Assembly (NCBI GenBank): GCA_037576215.1
Contig: JBANDB010000012.1
Location: 1,922,001 to 1,986,000 of the forward strand
Length of the DNA stretch: 64,000 nucleotides
From: Armillaria gallica
Lineage: Eukaryota > Basidiomycota > Agaricomycetes > Agaricales > Physalacriaceae
Reading direction: 5' to 3'
Shown here: positions 24,921 to 36,232 of the stretch, piece by piece
How positions within the stretch are numbered: the stretch's first letter is position 1
Layout: every line of letters starts with the position of its first letter
Notes under the pieces: model-generated
Seen by the model: only the letters and a program-made list of their open reading frames with translations
Told to the model about the DNA's origin: nothing
Database searches by the model: none
Program-made: the position numbers and the translations under genes

Positions 24921-26455
24921 ATGGCTGCCGTGCCTCCATTTCTTCACGGTCCCGGTATGACTCCTGAGGTGTTCAAATGCCTCGAGGTCTGGTGGGCATC
25001 GAAATACAAAGACGGATACAACTCGTCTTTCAATGATCTTGAGCAACTCAAGGTATAGCGTGTACTTCCTCTGCATGTTCGGACTCTCATGGTTTCCTAT
25101 AGGTCGCCTACGGTTTCCAGATGAACAACTTGATGTCTTGCCGAGCAAATAACGAGCGCCTTAGCTCGACGATCGACACTTTGCAAGTGGAATCTAAACT
25201 GCTGAAGAGGCGAAATGAACTTTTGCAAGAGGACATTGACCAGGCTAAGCGGACTGAGCAGGAAGCGAGAGACGAGGTTGTAGCATTGAGAAAAGATAAA
25301 CAAGATCTCGTGGAACGACTGGCTGCGGTAGAGAAGAAAACAACTGGGCCTATCAATACAGGTATGTAGTATCATGTCCCCGGTAAAAGGTACTTGACAC
25401 TATTACAAGATTGATGCCTTCCGAGTCCAGGCGAAGGCCCTTGCGGAGCAGGCTCACCAACGCCGTCTCGAAATTGTCTCTATGGCTTTCGGGAAAACAT
25501 CGTTCGTTGAAGAATCCTTCGTTCCAACTCGTGTCGTATTCAACGACCCTGCACAAATAATGTCTGCCCTACCTTCTGTGCGTGTTTAGTCGTGACATTT
25601 CTCCTCATGCTGACCTTAGGCTATCCAGGATCTCACACAGTCTCTGCGGTACGAACCGTCTTGTCTTCACTAGTAATTACAGAAGGCTCAATCTTTTTAG
25701 TGTATACTTCCTTCCTTTGCCCCCCCGGTCTATGCCTCTGCACATCCCCAACATCGCCCAGGCAGGGTACTGGTTTCATCCTCCCATTACAATTCCCGAA
25801 GGAACACCAGTAGAATTAGCTGTAGAGGCAAAACCTCACGAGGTGTGTACAGCGCGGCCAACAGCGATATTCCATGTCTAAACCTCTCTTCATTAGTGGA
25901 TATACTTGGGTCGATACCTCAGTGCCCCTCGATGGCGAGGATATGAAGCTGTCCGAATGGATCGAATTGGATGCTCAGGTACGCTTCGCAAACCGTGACG
26001 CTGGTTCACACTGTATTGATGGACAAAACCGTAGACTAAGACAGCCTATTGCACTGCTGTCAGTCGGACTCTGAAGGAGAAAAACCCTGATCAACAAGTC
26101 TCGTGTGCCGACATACAGCGAGAGCTGGATTCGGGGAGTACGCTGCTCCTTGTTACAGCTTACAATGTGTTAATACGACTTGGTGCTACAGGAAGCTTTC
26201 GTTAAAGCATCGACTCTCCAACTGTCGGATATCGACACTTCGAAACCTTCCTAAAATATTCTGCTGTCCGTGAGAGGTGCTTTGAAACCCCTTCATGCGA
26301 CATGGCATGTCGACGCTGACCCGGGACGAAACCATCCCACCACTATGAAAAAGCGCAGCCATCTAGATGATGATGAGGCGAGTGTGTCAAAGAAGGCGCG
26401 AGTGGACGGTCCGCCTGCCGGAAGGATCTGCGTTCACGATAAAGACCGGACGTAG
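24921..26455 (+). pseudogene. DUF6697-like coiled-coil gene, copy 3
   Basis: All seven exons of copy 1 can be found. The fifth exon is in frame here (RRLNLFSVYFLPLPPRSMP), which supports the splice model used for copy 1. But the sixth exon lacks a C (the LSAPLDG block shifts) and the last exon lacks a G in a GGGG/GGGGG run near 26136, giving early stops, and the CVGYD block is altered to CVLIR. Three lesions make it probably non-functional, although two are homopolymer indels. Confidence 0.65.
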
Positions 26456-26528
26456 GTTGGCTCGACGTCATTGGACTACTACTACTACTACTGTATCTTT
26501 ATTGCGCAAAGGTTAACATCCCTATTTG

Positions 26529-29500
26529 CTAAACCTGCTGCTCGTGTTCTGGTGTACCCTCTGACTTTCGGCCAAGACACCATCCGAAAAAGCGATCTAA
26601 GCGGCCCTGGATTGAAAGTCAGTTAAAGGCGAAATTTGTCTGAGGAAAGGAACATCGACTCACCATGATGGTATGTGCCCCGTCATCAAAAAAGTTATCG
26701 AGCACATGTATCGCGTATCTGATGTTGTCTTTTTCAGCTTGGATCTCGTCGGTCAGCAGAGGGTGATATTCACGGCTACCAGGTCGTGACCGTACGCACT
26801 GTTCACTGAAAAAGTCCCCGCCATCGCCTTGTACCAGATCACGAAGTTTCCTGCGGCATTCATCCCAGGCAGCGTCCCGTGGACGGAGCTGCACCAGTCT
26901 TGTGATGTCCCTTCGGATGGCAGTCCGGTCTATATTCTGATGCCATGTGTAGCCAGGATAGAGCACACAGTAAACAGATTTTGTGAATTATGGAGGTAGT
27001 CGATATGTGTTGCTTCATCCACAGCTCCATCTGATCCATGTTGCATGGCGGAAATTCCTGCAACGTACGCGCTAACCATCGGAACTGAAGCTTCATGGAA
27101 TGTATGGTTTCCAAGAAACTGTAGACATTGGTTTCAAGGAACGCAGTAAAAGCCACCGGAATGTGTTTTGCGAGGAGATCGGTCAACACCCTACATGCAG
27201 GGTCAGACTGGTAAGTATCATCAATCCACCGCCCATCGGTCTGGTCCCATTGACTTGCCATAAAATCAGCCATTGATTGGAGACCATGCAAAGAACAAGC
27301 AGAAGGGGCCACAGTAGTCAAAGAGGGATAGGCAAGGATGATGTCGAATTGCACAACTCGCTCCAATCTGGCTTGATATTGAATGGTGGGACGACACAAT
27401 GAGCAAGGATATCATCAAGCACCATCATGACAGCAGTAGCTTCCTGGGAAGTGAATGTTTGGTGACGGATCCACCAAACCGCATCGACTAATGACGAACA
27501 AATGGTGGGATGAGACATATCAGACTCGGGAAGAGAAAGTCTATGAAGTAGGAATTTGATGGCTGCCACAAGTGCCCTCAGATATTCGGGCAACGATGGC
27601 TCAGCTAAAGATGAATCTGTGACGAAGTGGGAAAACATGTGGAGAACGAGGTAGTAGATTTTGTCAAGAAAATAGGGTACCGAGTCCTCGAAATCACAAA
27701 CGGGCGACGAAGAATCGAAATCCAGCGTTAGGCCGTTCTGTGATATGTTAAACGAGCGTAAGAAGGTAGAGCAGAGATGGAGTGGAAATGAATTGGTATG
27801 ATCGTCATTATCAGGATCCAGAGGGCTAAGGACATCTTGGGATCTGATCATAAGATGATACCAACAACGTGGCGGTAGCTTGGAAGAACGGATAATACCA
27901 ATGAAAAATGCGCCAGGACTGACAGATTCTGTTTCTCCATTGCTCAAGCGATATCCATTAGATAGGATCGCGACGGTGACCTCGAATGAATCAAATTCAG
28001 GGGTAGCAATAAAGGAGCGGCCCCGGGGAAGGCGAGAATAAAAGCGAAGTAAACGTCCGACTTCGAGTGCCATCTCTGGCACTAGTTCGTAATGGTAATC
28101 CTTCACCTCGACACGTCTGAGCAAAGATTCCTGCACGAGATCCATTGCAAAATTATCTCCCCTAAGTGCAAGAAGCTTTTCCTCTGATGCCATCGGTAGT
28201 CCACCAATGGACTGTATTACTATACTTTGGACGGTGGGATTGGAAGTGACTGAGAAGAGCCAGTGCAGTGCTTCCGCCGCCAAGTTTATTGACATCTGTC
28301 TCACGGACTTGGACTCTATCACCGTCAGTGACTGGGGTATTCTTGCTTGCACACGGGGACGAGAGTGGAACATGGCGCTAAAATTTCTTGTTTAAACGAA
28401 GAAAGAAAGATTTTCTTGTTGAGCCATGTCCATGTCACTCGCGGGACGATACGACAAAAAGACATATAGACCAGATCACATAGGGGTGTACGGTATGGGC
28501 ATTGAGGGAAGATAATCGGAAGGATGGTGGCCAACACATACGCAGCATAGACGACAGCCGTTCCTGCACAAATGATCCATGACAGAGTTGCCCGAAGGGG
28601 ATGTAAGAAAATCACCATGCCGCTGAGAAATATGGCGAGAGCGAGGTGCATAAGAACGGGGAGTAATCCTATGATGACTTGGACATGCCATTTTTCAAAT
28701 CCGGCATATCGGAAGTGACGTGTAAAACTACGCTCGCGTGGTGTTCCGGAAGGAGGGAGGGCAACATAATGGTGCAGCCACTGTTTGACGAGAACGGCAA
28801 CAAGAGCAGTCGTCAGACTGAGGAACAGGCTGGTGAACCAGAGTCCGTTCACCCAGACGTCTGTGGTAGCGGGAACAAAGGCGATAGTGGGATTGAGGGG
28901 AGAAGGCGCAATGGCATTGACCGCGGAACCATTGGCGATGGCACGTTGAACCAGGATTGATTCATACAGTAGGGAGGCCGACATAGCAGCGTAATCCGGC
29001 TGCAAACTCTGCGACGTTTGCACTACAAATGTAGTCACAACTGCAGAGAAAAGACCCGCCTTGGACACAGCTCAGTAATGAAGGAAATCAAAGCAACGAA
29101 AGGACTCACAAAGACGAGCAGTACGTCTACATTATCTCGAGATTCTTCGACCATGTTGACATCGCGGTTCCTACTTTCATCCTCGTACGTTTTCCACACC
29201 CTCGCCGCCGGGGCCGCTTCTTCAAAGGGCGCGTCCTCGGGGTATTTTTGTTCATAGTCGTACGTATCATTACCTGGTTAGAAATTGATGAGATACGCGA
29301 GGAAAAGGGTTAGGAATGGTTTTCTCACCTTTCTTAATCGTAGGATTCGATCTCTTCATCCCGAAAACCTTCTTTGCATTGGCCGCATCGGCAGAAGTTG
29401 GAGGGGGAGCAGCGGGGGCTTGATCCTCTTTCTCTTCCTTGTCTGACTCTACGTCCTTTTCCTCCTCGGCCGACTGTACCTCCTGCGCAGCTAGGTTCTG

Positions 29501-29617
29501 CCCGTGCTCCCCGTCTCTCCCAATCCCTGGTCCTTCCGCCTCTGCATCTTCGCGTCTAATGACTTCCCCCTGTCCCGGATCCAAGGTCGATGATCTATCG
29601 ATTTCGCGAATTGACAT
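26529..29617 (-). pseudogene. DUF6535 membrane protein, broken copy 3
   Basis: The first exon (29617 downward) is open and encodes MSIREIDRSSTLD and the acidic region. The membrane exon from about 29060 is open through all four helices, then shifts near 28390 (one base lost in the SFERRNFGAM equivalent). The C-terminal part is open from about 28373 to 27400, shifts again near 27350, and breaks once more near 27120. The last exon ends at a TAG at 26529. It is tail-to-tail with the DUF6697-like copy, the same arrangement as in unit a. Confidence 0.8.
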
Positions 29618-29643
29618 AGTACTGAGCTGTGACCGGGAGGATG

Positions 29644-30020
29644 CACTGCTGGGGCCGGTTCCTTTTCAGGACGGAAAAAGGTAATCTAAAAATGTTGTGA
29701 CTTTTCGTTACCTCTGTATGCTGCAAAAACAGGATAAGGAAAACTCAATGAAAAACTTGTCCTTTTTAGCGCTCCTTTCGGGTGCCAAAAATAGCTTCTT
29801 TTCTATGAATGAAAAGCGGTTTCTTTTGTTCTGACTGCGGGAAACACGTTTTACATTTGATTTTTCGAGCTCTTTTCCTGACCTTAAAAGAGTACGTAAA
29901 TGATCCCGCCTTTCAACTTGTTTTTCTGAACTTGTTTTTACCTTTAGAAGACCAAATGAAATGTCGCAACATTTTGAGGTCTCGTTTTTCCGATCGGAAA
30001 ATGCATCGACCCCAGCAGTG
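29644..30020. mobile_element. Non-autonomous CACTA-type DNA transposon (MITE), 377 bp
   Basis: It is bounded by terminal inverted repeats starting CACTGCTGGGG; the left and right ends agree over about 24 bp with 4 mismatches. The 3-bp direct repeat ATG flanks it (29641-29643 and 30021-30023). CACT- ends and 3-bp target duplications are the hallmark of the CACTA/EnSpm (CMC) superfamily. It has no coding capacity. It sits 27 bp upstream of the DUF6535 copy 3 start codon; copies 1 and 2 lack it and read GATGATGG at the site. Confidence 0.75.
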
Positions 30021-30023
30021 ATG

Positions 30024-31449
30024 GTGTAGAGAGAAGAACGGCAGCTGTATGCGCTAGCAGGTCTCATGGTTACGACATCCAGCGCTAGTGCAAGTGTCCC
30101 AAAGGGTACTCCAGGCACTTAACTGATAATAATCGGAACCATTCAAGATGTGCCGTTAGGGCGTTGCTTGAAATGGATGGAGATTCCTGATGATCATTGG
30201 CAGCAATCCCCCATTGTTTCAAGGGGAGATAGTGTTACCTCTTTCTCATTCTAGGATGATATACTTACCACAGGTGAACCAAATCAAGAATGAGCGTCAA
30301 ACATGAAGAGCCAGGTGCCGACGGTTTAATGACAGGCAGCATTACGTATGCGCACCCTTAATTTGATCTGCGGATTTCTATTCCCACGCAACACGTACTA
30401 GGATGTATGACGGATGCCAACTTGTTAGGCTGAATGCTACTAACTGCCTTTCTTATATCACGTTTCCGTTTCCTGTGCTTGGAAGAATTTGTTCTTCTCT
30501 TACTCGGAATAGAATCGGAACAAATAGTTCCGAGGGAGATGCTTCGGGGACCGTATTATGACCGAGGGCCTTACCTGTCTGGTCACAGATATTCTTTGGA
30601 AACGAGGTAGAAAGGGAAACATTGTGCCATCGTCAACATGAGTCCGACGGCGTTGTAGTCGAGTACAGCGCTAGGGAATTGCGTTCAATCTCCGATGCGA
30701 AAATGCGGACCATGTTGGACAGGCACGGTTCAAGACAGGTTATCTCTGCTTGGTACTACACGTTTAATAGACCACTTTGAACAACTGCAGCATCTGCCGA
30801 GGTCGCCAACTTGAAATCTACGTACCCAAGCTTGTCCTCCTATATTCTATGTAGGCGCTGCAAGAAGATTATTTTACTCCGGGTTCACTGATATTCCTCC
30901 AGAAACATGCTTCCTTCATGCTGGTATAAACGGCCCATCTCCAAGGGAAATTCGCAAGCCCCAAGGTCAAGCATAGCAATGACCCCCGTCTCGTTGGCAG
31001 CAGCTCAGGTGGCGCTTTCTACTTCAACCCGAGGCCAGCGACGTAACTGAAAGTGCAGCGGAGATCTGAAGGGTGTTTCTTCGCAAAGTGTACACTGTCA
31101 TTTGTGAATCCATCGTGACTCCCTTTGGCTTGCTCCAGCAGTCGTCTTCTCTCGCCTACTCGTCGTAAGGAAGGAGTACGTCACTAGGGGATCGAAGCTG
31201 GATACCACTGCATTTAAAGCTTCTGCCGCTACAATGGTGTTGGGTAATTGCCGTCGCGAACACTTACCCTATATCCATTAAACACCCTCAGCTTTTGTCC
31301 TTCCTTGTGATAGTATACATGACGTTACGAACCTTGGCTGGCGTGACCTTTGGTTGATCATCGTCGAAGGGTGCAATGGGGCTAGCGCAACGTTTTCGAG
31401 CCTTTTCACTTTTGCTGAAGATACCTCACAATGTTCCTTCGTTATGCCG
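30024..31449. other. DUF6535 5' flank, inserted stretch and unassigned sequence
   Basis: 30024-30181 and about 30590-30760 match the flank of the intact DUF6535 gene inverted. Between them lie about 405 bp (30182-30586) that unit b lacks, with no obvious terminal repeats. From 30780 to 31449 I recognise no gene; stops are frequent in all frames. Confidence 0.45.
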
Positions 31450-31829
31450 CGCCTGGGTCACCTAATGTTGCTTTGCGTCCGATGTTCTTTGCCTTTCTGC
31501 CTCGGCCTTTCTCGTACAGACAGAATCTTTTAAGACTCGGTCAGTTATCTACAGCGAGTGTCCATAATTTAGTGCACTCACCTGCCGGACAACGAGCAGC
31601 GGGAGCGAAGGAAAGACATCCTGAACGCCTACGGTGTTCCCTGCGGCCAAAGCTGTGATTGCACTAGCTCCGTGGCATCCATTTGCAGTGAGCGTCTTGA
31701 GATCCGCCTTAAGTAGCAAATATGTAGTCAGTTGTAATCAGCGCTTCACCGGCGCAGCCATACTTGTATACCAGCTCCACCGCTACAGTCTGACCCTGTG
31801 ATAGTCAGCACGGCTCGCTGCTGCATCAT
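31450..31829 (-). pseudogene. THI20 5' fragment, unit c
   Basis: Carries the THI20 start (MMQQRAVLTITGSDCSGG, read from 31829) and the second exon. The start region is in frame here, which helped to place the THI20 start codon. The ThiD core and the TenA domain are absent. The acceptor and donor of intron 1 are kept. Confidence 0.7.
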
Positions 31830-31915
31830 GATTCGAATCAAGTTCAGTGACTATCTTTTTCCCGTCGGCTCCGCGGATCGGTACGCGGTCTTTCCACGCT
31901 CTCAAGTTTACAAAC

Positions 31916-32262
31916 ATGTCATCATCAGCATCATCGTCTTCTCCCACTTCCTCGCATGCGCCAGAGCCAGTACCTAAGAAAGCTACCAGAAAATCCAAAG
32001 ACAAGAGGACGATAAACGTTCATGTTGACGAGCACGGGAAGAAGGAGCGTACCGATCCCAATTGGGCATACAACCACCAGACGGAGTTGTCCTGCAGGAG
32101 AATCCAGACAGCGGGGAATTCGATTGGGACTCATGAAGATCAGGGATTGTGGCTTATACGCGTCTCGAAGAACATACGCCATCTCAGAACTTCTTCGTGC
32201 CGTTCCCAGTCTGACCTTTTTCTTGGTTTAGATGAAGACCAAATATCTGGAGAACATTGCTA
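31916..32262 (+). pseudogene. RPA34 5' fragment, unit c
   Basis: Begins MSSSASSSSPTSSHAPEPVP and keeps the VHVDEHGKKE basic segment, then loses frame at the NHQTELSC point. It ends near 32262 inside the second exon, where NTH1 exon 3 sequence starts in the opposite sense. This is a junction not seen elsewhere in the window. Confidence 0.75.
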
Positions 32263-33004
32263 TTGATAGATTCCACGCTATTTGAAGCGCAAGAAAGGCT
32301 ATCTTGGGACCGACTTCCGGTAGAGAGCATAGCTCATCGACAGTTTTCGGGACATCTGAATCAAACTCGTCTCGGAGCCATATTGCTGTCTGTTTGACAT
32401 GTCTGAGCGACGATGAGCAAGTATCGGTACATAGGATCAAGACAAGATGCACTGTGTCTTCCGCCTCCATAATCCAACCTTGGCAATAGCTTCTGCAATA
32501 CTTCTATCTTCCGCGTCGATGATACCTTGCACGGATATACTACCGCCTAGTGTAGCTCGCAGTTGCTTTACTGCAGCGTCGGTAACCTCATCCTTTGCTT
32601 GCGACAAAAATATGAGCGACACAAGAGTAGCAAACATTGATTCTAGCTGCTATTCAGCACACGTACTGGCAGGATTGGGAGGCGTATCACCTGAGACTCT
32701 TTTTCCTTCACCTCTGCGCTATATCCCATGCTATCTACTGGGACCACAGTGTTGGCGTGCACAGCCTTCATCACATCGTAAACATCCCTCCAACTTTGGA
32801 TGAGGCATCGCCAATGACTGAGGTATCGGTATGGGCTTCTTCGATGACGACGAGGGCGGCCTCTTCGCATTTGAATGCTTGGGTGTCGATATATTTGGGT
32901 ATTCCTCGATATCCTGTACGGTATCTTCTAGTTTGTCGTGTTTCGACCGTCGGGGAGATTCCTAGTCGTTGCTCAACTCCTCCGAACAGCTTCACAAGTG
33001 TTAC
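32263..33004 (-). pseudogene. NTH1 fragment, between units c and d
   Basis: Contains exons 1 (partial), 2 and 3 of NTH1: [15 protein letters not shown], the DELCSLPEVGPKIA hairpin (first glycine of LPGVG replaced by E) and the QIAWNL end. Exons 4-6, with the catalytic aspartate and the iron-sulfur cysteines, are missing. The 5' end joins THI20 intron sequence at about 33004 exactly as in the unit a copy. Confidence 0.8.
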
Positions 33005-33468
33005 TGCGCAGTAGAATTTCTTGCCGACCAAGATTAAAGACACGGCCATAGCCCAGCGGATACCCATGCGAGTAGACGAAACTTCGGCCTTTGGAACCTC
33101 TTATAAGGTCTTATAAGGTATATAACGGGGATACTGTTATGGACAGAGATACTCACGAGACAAAAGTTATCTCTGCATCAAAGAGCATCCCAAATGCTGG
33201 TATCTGGAATACAGACAGAATCTTTTGCGACGAGTTGTCACCTGGCTTAACGTAGCCAAACAGCGGGGTCCATTGAATGCATACCGTGTTCTCTGCGACC
33301 AAAGCTGTAATTGCACTGGCTTCGTAGCACCCATTTGCGGTGCCAGTGAATGTCTTGAGATCCACTTTGAGAAGCAGACATGTATCGGCTTCCCTGGCGC
33401 AGCAATACCGGATCCACACTACAGTCACTCCGACGATAGTCAGCACGGCTCGGCGCAAGCTGCTGCAT
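33005..33468 (-). pseudogene. THI20 remnant with two internal deletions, second copy
   Basis: It has the same layout as 12701-13241: start region, ADLKTFTG exon, short central exon, then the linker exon (YTHMG region) with the ThiD C-terminal half and the TenA domain missing. It shares both deletion junctions with that copy, so the two descend from one already truncated ancestor. Confidence 0.75.
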
Positions 33469-33619
33469 GATTCGAATCAAGTTTAGCGCGCTGGCTGCAA
33501 ACGAGAAGAGTACAGGTCGAGTTCGAGTCCGAGTCCTCGTTTACTTAGTCAGCGCCTTACTCGCGCTGGCTATGCGGACCGGTATGCGGCACGATAATTT
33601 TTCTTTCAAGTTTACAGCC

Positions 33620-34075
33620 ATGTCGTCATCAGCGTGGCCTTCTCCCTCTTCCTTGCCTGCACTATCCAAGACAGCCACCAAAAATCTCCACAGAAAGGGA
33701 CCAAAAATCGCAAGGTGAACACGGGACAGACCAGCACGGATCCCCTGTCCTGCAGGAGGATCCAGGCGGCAGGGAATTCGATTGGGACTCGCTAAATGTT
33801 GATGAGGAACTGGAATTGTGGCTTATAGTATATGCGTCCCAGAGAATGTACACCATCTTCTTCGTGCCATTATCAGTCTGACCTTGCTCCTGGTTTAGAT
33901 GAAGACCAGATATCTGGAGAACGCTACTATCAACATACTATAAGGATCTCTGAACACGAATATAGGCGAAATATTACGGAAATCGCATTCGTACGATATT
34001 TGGAACGTCGGCAACGATGACGGACTGTAGGATGACATGGATCTCGGTACGGCATTTTGTCAGTGATGCATCATG
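33620..34075 (+). pseudogene. RPA34 remnant, second copy before unit d
   Basis: Starts MSSSAWPSPSS. The acidic LNVDEELELWL block and parts of exon 2 (ENATI, IFGTSAT-like) remain, with shifted frames and a deletion of the basic segment. It ends in the parent's second intron, then continues into WBP1. Confidence 0.7.
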
Positions 34076-34079
34076 CATA

Positions 34080-34629
34080 TGCCTCAAGATCTCGTCCTAG
34101 CTCCCTCTTGAATACCAATCTTTGATCGCGATTTCAGCCACAACATCTGCTTTCCTCAGCGAGAACCAAACGAAGTTTTCTACCTGATCCTCCCATCTCC
34201 TGGCAATCCGCTTATCTCCAGGAACTATCCCCGAAAGACACTGCACTCGCCAATGTCATTCCACCATGGAACAGTCTATCACCTCTCTTCACTCCCAATA
34301 CGCCACCTGTATGGTCGTCTGGTATCTCATTTGCGTCTGGAAACAACTCACTCATTGTTCCCATCTTGAACGCCCCGGAGGAAAGCTTTGCTGCGGATTC
34401 TGACAGTTCCACTGATACATTAGCCGACACCGCGGAGAAGGGTGGTGAAGATCTTTTGGCTGACGCCGCCGAGAAGAACAAGGGTGAAGACACTCTCTGG
34501 GCGGGTAGCCAGATTCTACACGGTGTCGTATCTGGTTTCCAGGCGCTGAGCGGTATGACCTGGGTTGGCGGTGTAGATCTGTTCACTGACAAATTTGCGA
34601 ACAAGGAAATATCTAAGTACGTTCCATAG
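34080..34629 (+). pseudogene. WBP1/OST48 middle fragment, copy 4
   Basis: It spans from the QSLVQL region to the KEIS block. The 34366-34620 part is open (NAPEESFAADSDSSTD, DLFTDKFANKEIS) and contains an extra ADAAEKNKGED repeat not present in copy 1. Everything after the KEIS intron donor is lost and the sequence passes into the 3' flank of the intact NTH1. Confidence 0.75.
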
Positions 34630-34758
34630 ACTATACTTCAATTATATAACCAAATCGCTCCGTGTATGGAAGATGAATAAGAGATGTAGAATGTTGATGT
34701 AGCGGATTGCGTAGTCAAGTCGTCAGCCTTACGAGAGGGTCAGCCGATTGGTAGACTT

Positions 34759-36047
34759 TCATGCCCCTTCTAAGGACACCTCAATAACGGGTTTGGCCAC
34801 TTTCTTCGACTTTCCAGCCTTGGGCTTTTGCGCACTGGGACAAGTACCCGCCAAACTAAGCGTGCACTCTCCACATTTTGGGCCGACAGGCAAACAAACC
34901 ATCTTGTTGAACCTTCAGCATTTATCTGGGTGAAAATTGGATGCTTACCTGCCCAAAGCCGACGAGTAGATGGTTGATCTCTGGGTGCAGCTCTGTCGGA
35001 AGCCAGGATTGGAGATTTAGCCTACAGATGACCTGTCATTCATATTGGGGAGAATGAACTGGAAAAACTCTACTAACCGCGTCTCCTCTGGGTTTTTGGT
35101 CGGAGGTCTATGCCACCCTAGACGGTTTGTTATTCGATGGACATGCACGTCAACGCCAATACCATGATTACTGGACAGAAATTAGTCTCAGTCTCATGAG
35201 AACAGAAGAAAGAGAAATACAGATTCCACGCTATTTGAAGCGCCAGAAAGGCCATCTTGGGTCCGACTCCTGGTAGAGAGCATAGCTCATCGACAGTTTT
35301 CGGGACATCTGAATCAAACTCGTCTCGGAGGCGGATTGCTGTCTGTTTGACATATCTGAGCGGAAAAATGAGTAGGTATAATACTTTTAATCAAGACAAA
35401 ACGCACTGTGTCTTTCGCCTCCAGAATCCGACCTTGGCAATAGCTTCTGCAATAGTGCTATCTTCCGCGTCGATGATACCTTGCACGGATATACTGCCGC
35501 CTAGTGCAGCACGCAGTTGCTTTACTGCAGCGTCGGTAACCTCGTCCTTCGTTTGTGATGAAAGCATGAGCGACACGAGAGTAGCATAGCGTTGATTCTA
35601 GCAATTACTCAGCACGCGTACTGGCTGGATTTGAAGGTGTCTTACCTGAGGTTCTTTTTCCTTCAACTGTGCGCTATCAGATCCCATGCTATCCACCGGG
35701 GCCACAATATTGGAGCGCATAGCCTTTATCGCATCATAAACTTCCCTCCATCTTTCTGGTGCTGGATGGGGCGTCGCCAATGACTGCGGTATCGGTTTGG
35801 GCTTCTTCGGTGACGATGAGGGCGACCTTTTCGCCTTTGAGCGTTTGGGTGTGGATACATTCGCGTATTCCTCGATGTCCTGGACAGTTTCTTCTAGTTT
35901 GACACGTTTCGACCGTCGAGGAGATTCAAATTCCTGGACGTTGCTGGACTCTTCCTCCAGCTTCACAAGCGTTACTGACGCATTGTAGGGGCTGGCGTTT
36001 TCAACAAGTCTCGCTGATTGACGTAGAGTTCTTTTCAAGGCAGACAT
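34759..36047 (-). CDS. NTH1: Endonuclease III homologue (DNA glycosylase/AP lyase)
   Basis: Bifunctional base-excision repair enzyme that removes oxidised pyrimidines and nicks AP sites, in nucleus and mitochondria. Six exons (36047-35646, 35597-35407, 35355-35221, 35170-35078, 35021-34949, 34902-34759) give an uninterrupted 345 residues. Residues 1-130 are basic and disordered with [12 protein letters not shown] nuclear signals. The HhH-GPD domain follows: [13 protein letters not shown], hairpin LPGVGPKMA near residue 225-233 with the catalytic lysine, then [12 protein letters not shown] with the catalytic aspartate. The last exon has the [4Fe-4S] cysteines C301, C308, C311 and C319 (CX6CX2CX7C). 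This is the apparent parent of the broken copies at 11.5 and 32.3 kb. Confidence 0.93.
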
Positions 36048-36232
36048 GGATATACAAGCAGAGAAATGGTGGTGGTTGTAGACTAAGCAACGAAATTATC
36101 AGACACGGCGCACGTGAAAGTCATGCGCAAAAAATCGCCGCCAAGTCAAAAAAACGTTAAAGATATTGTCAAGAAGTCTTGTCAACTGTATTTCTTCGGT
36201 ACAAGTACATTCTTGCGACCAAGTGATCGCCA

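Larger units (their letters stand above)
4280..34630. repeat. Degenerate tandem segmental-duplication array (about 9-kb unit)
   Basis: The unit WBP1(3' half) - DUF6697-like - DUF6535 - NTH1 - THI20 - RPA34 recurs with loss of parts. Unit a is about 4.28-14.03 kb, unit b 14.05-23.37 kb, unit c 23.38-32.26 kb, then an NTH1-THI20-RPA34 piece at 32.26-34.08 kb and a last WBP1 piece to 34.63 kb. After that come the intact NTH1, THI20 and RPA34. The copies were recognised by shared peptide blocks and shared intron positions. They differ by many substitutions as well as indels, so they are not assembly duplicates of one sequence. Confidence 0.85.

Noticed and set aside
4280..34630. Helitron gene capture as the cause of the mixed gene fragments
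   Set aside because: Fragments keep parental order and orientation next to the parents, and no TC...CTRR ends with hairpins were seen; tandem duplication explains them better.
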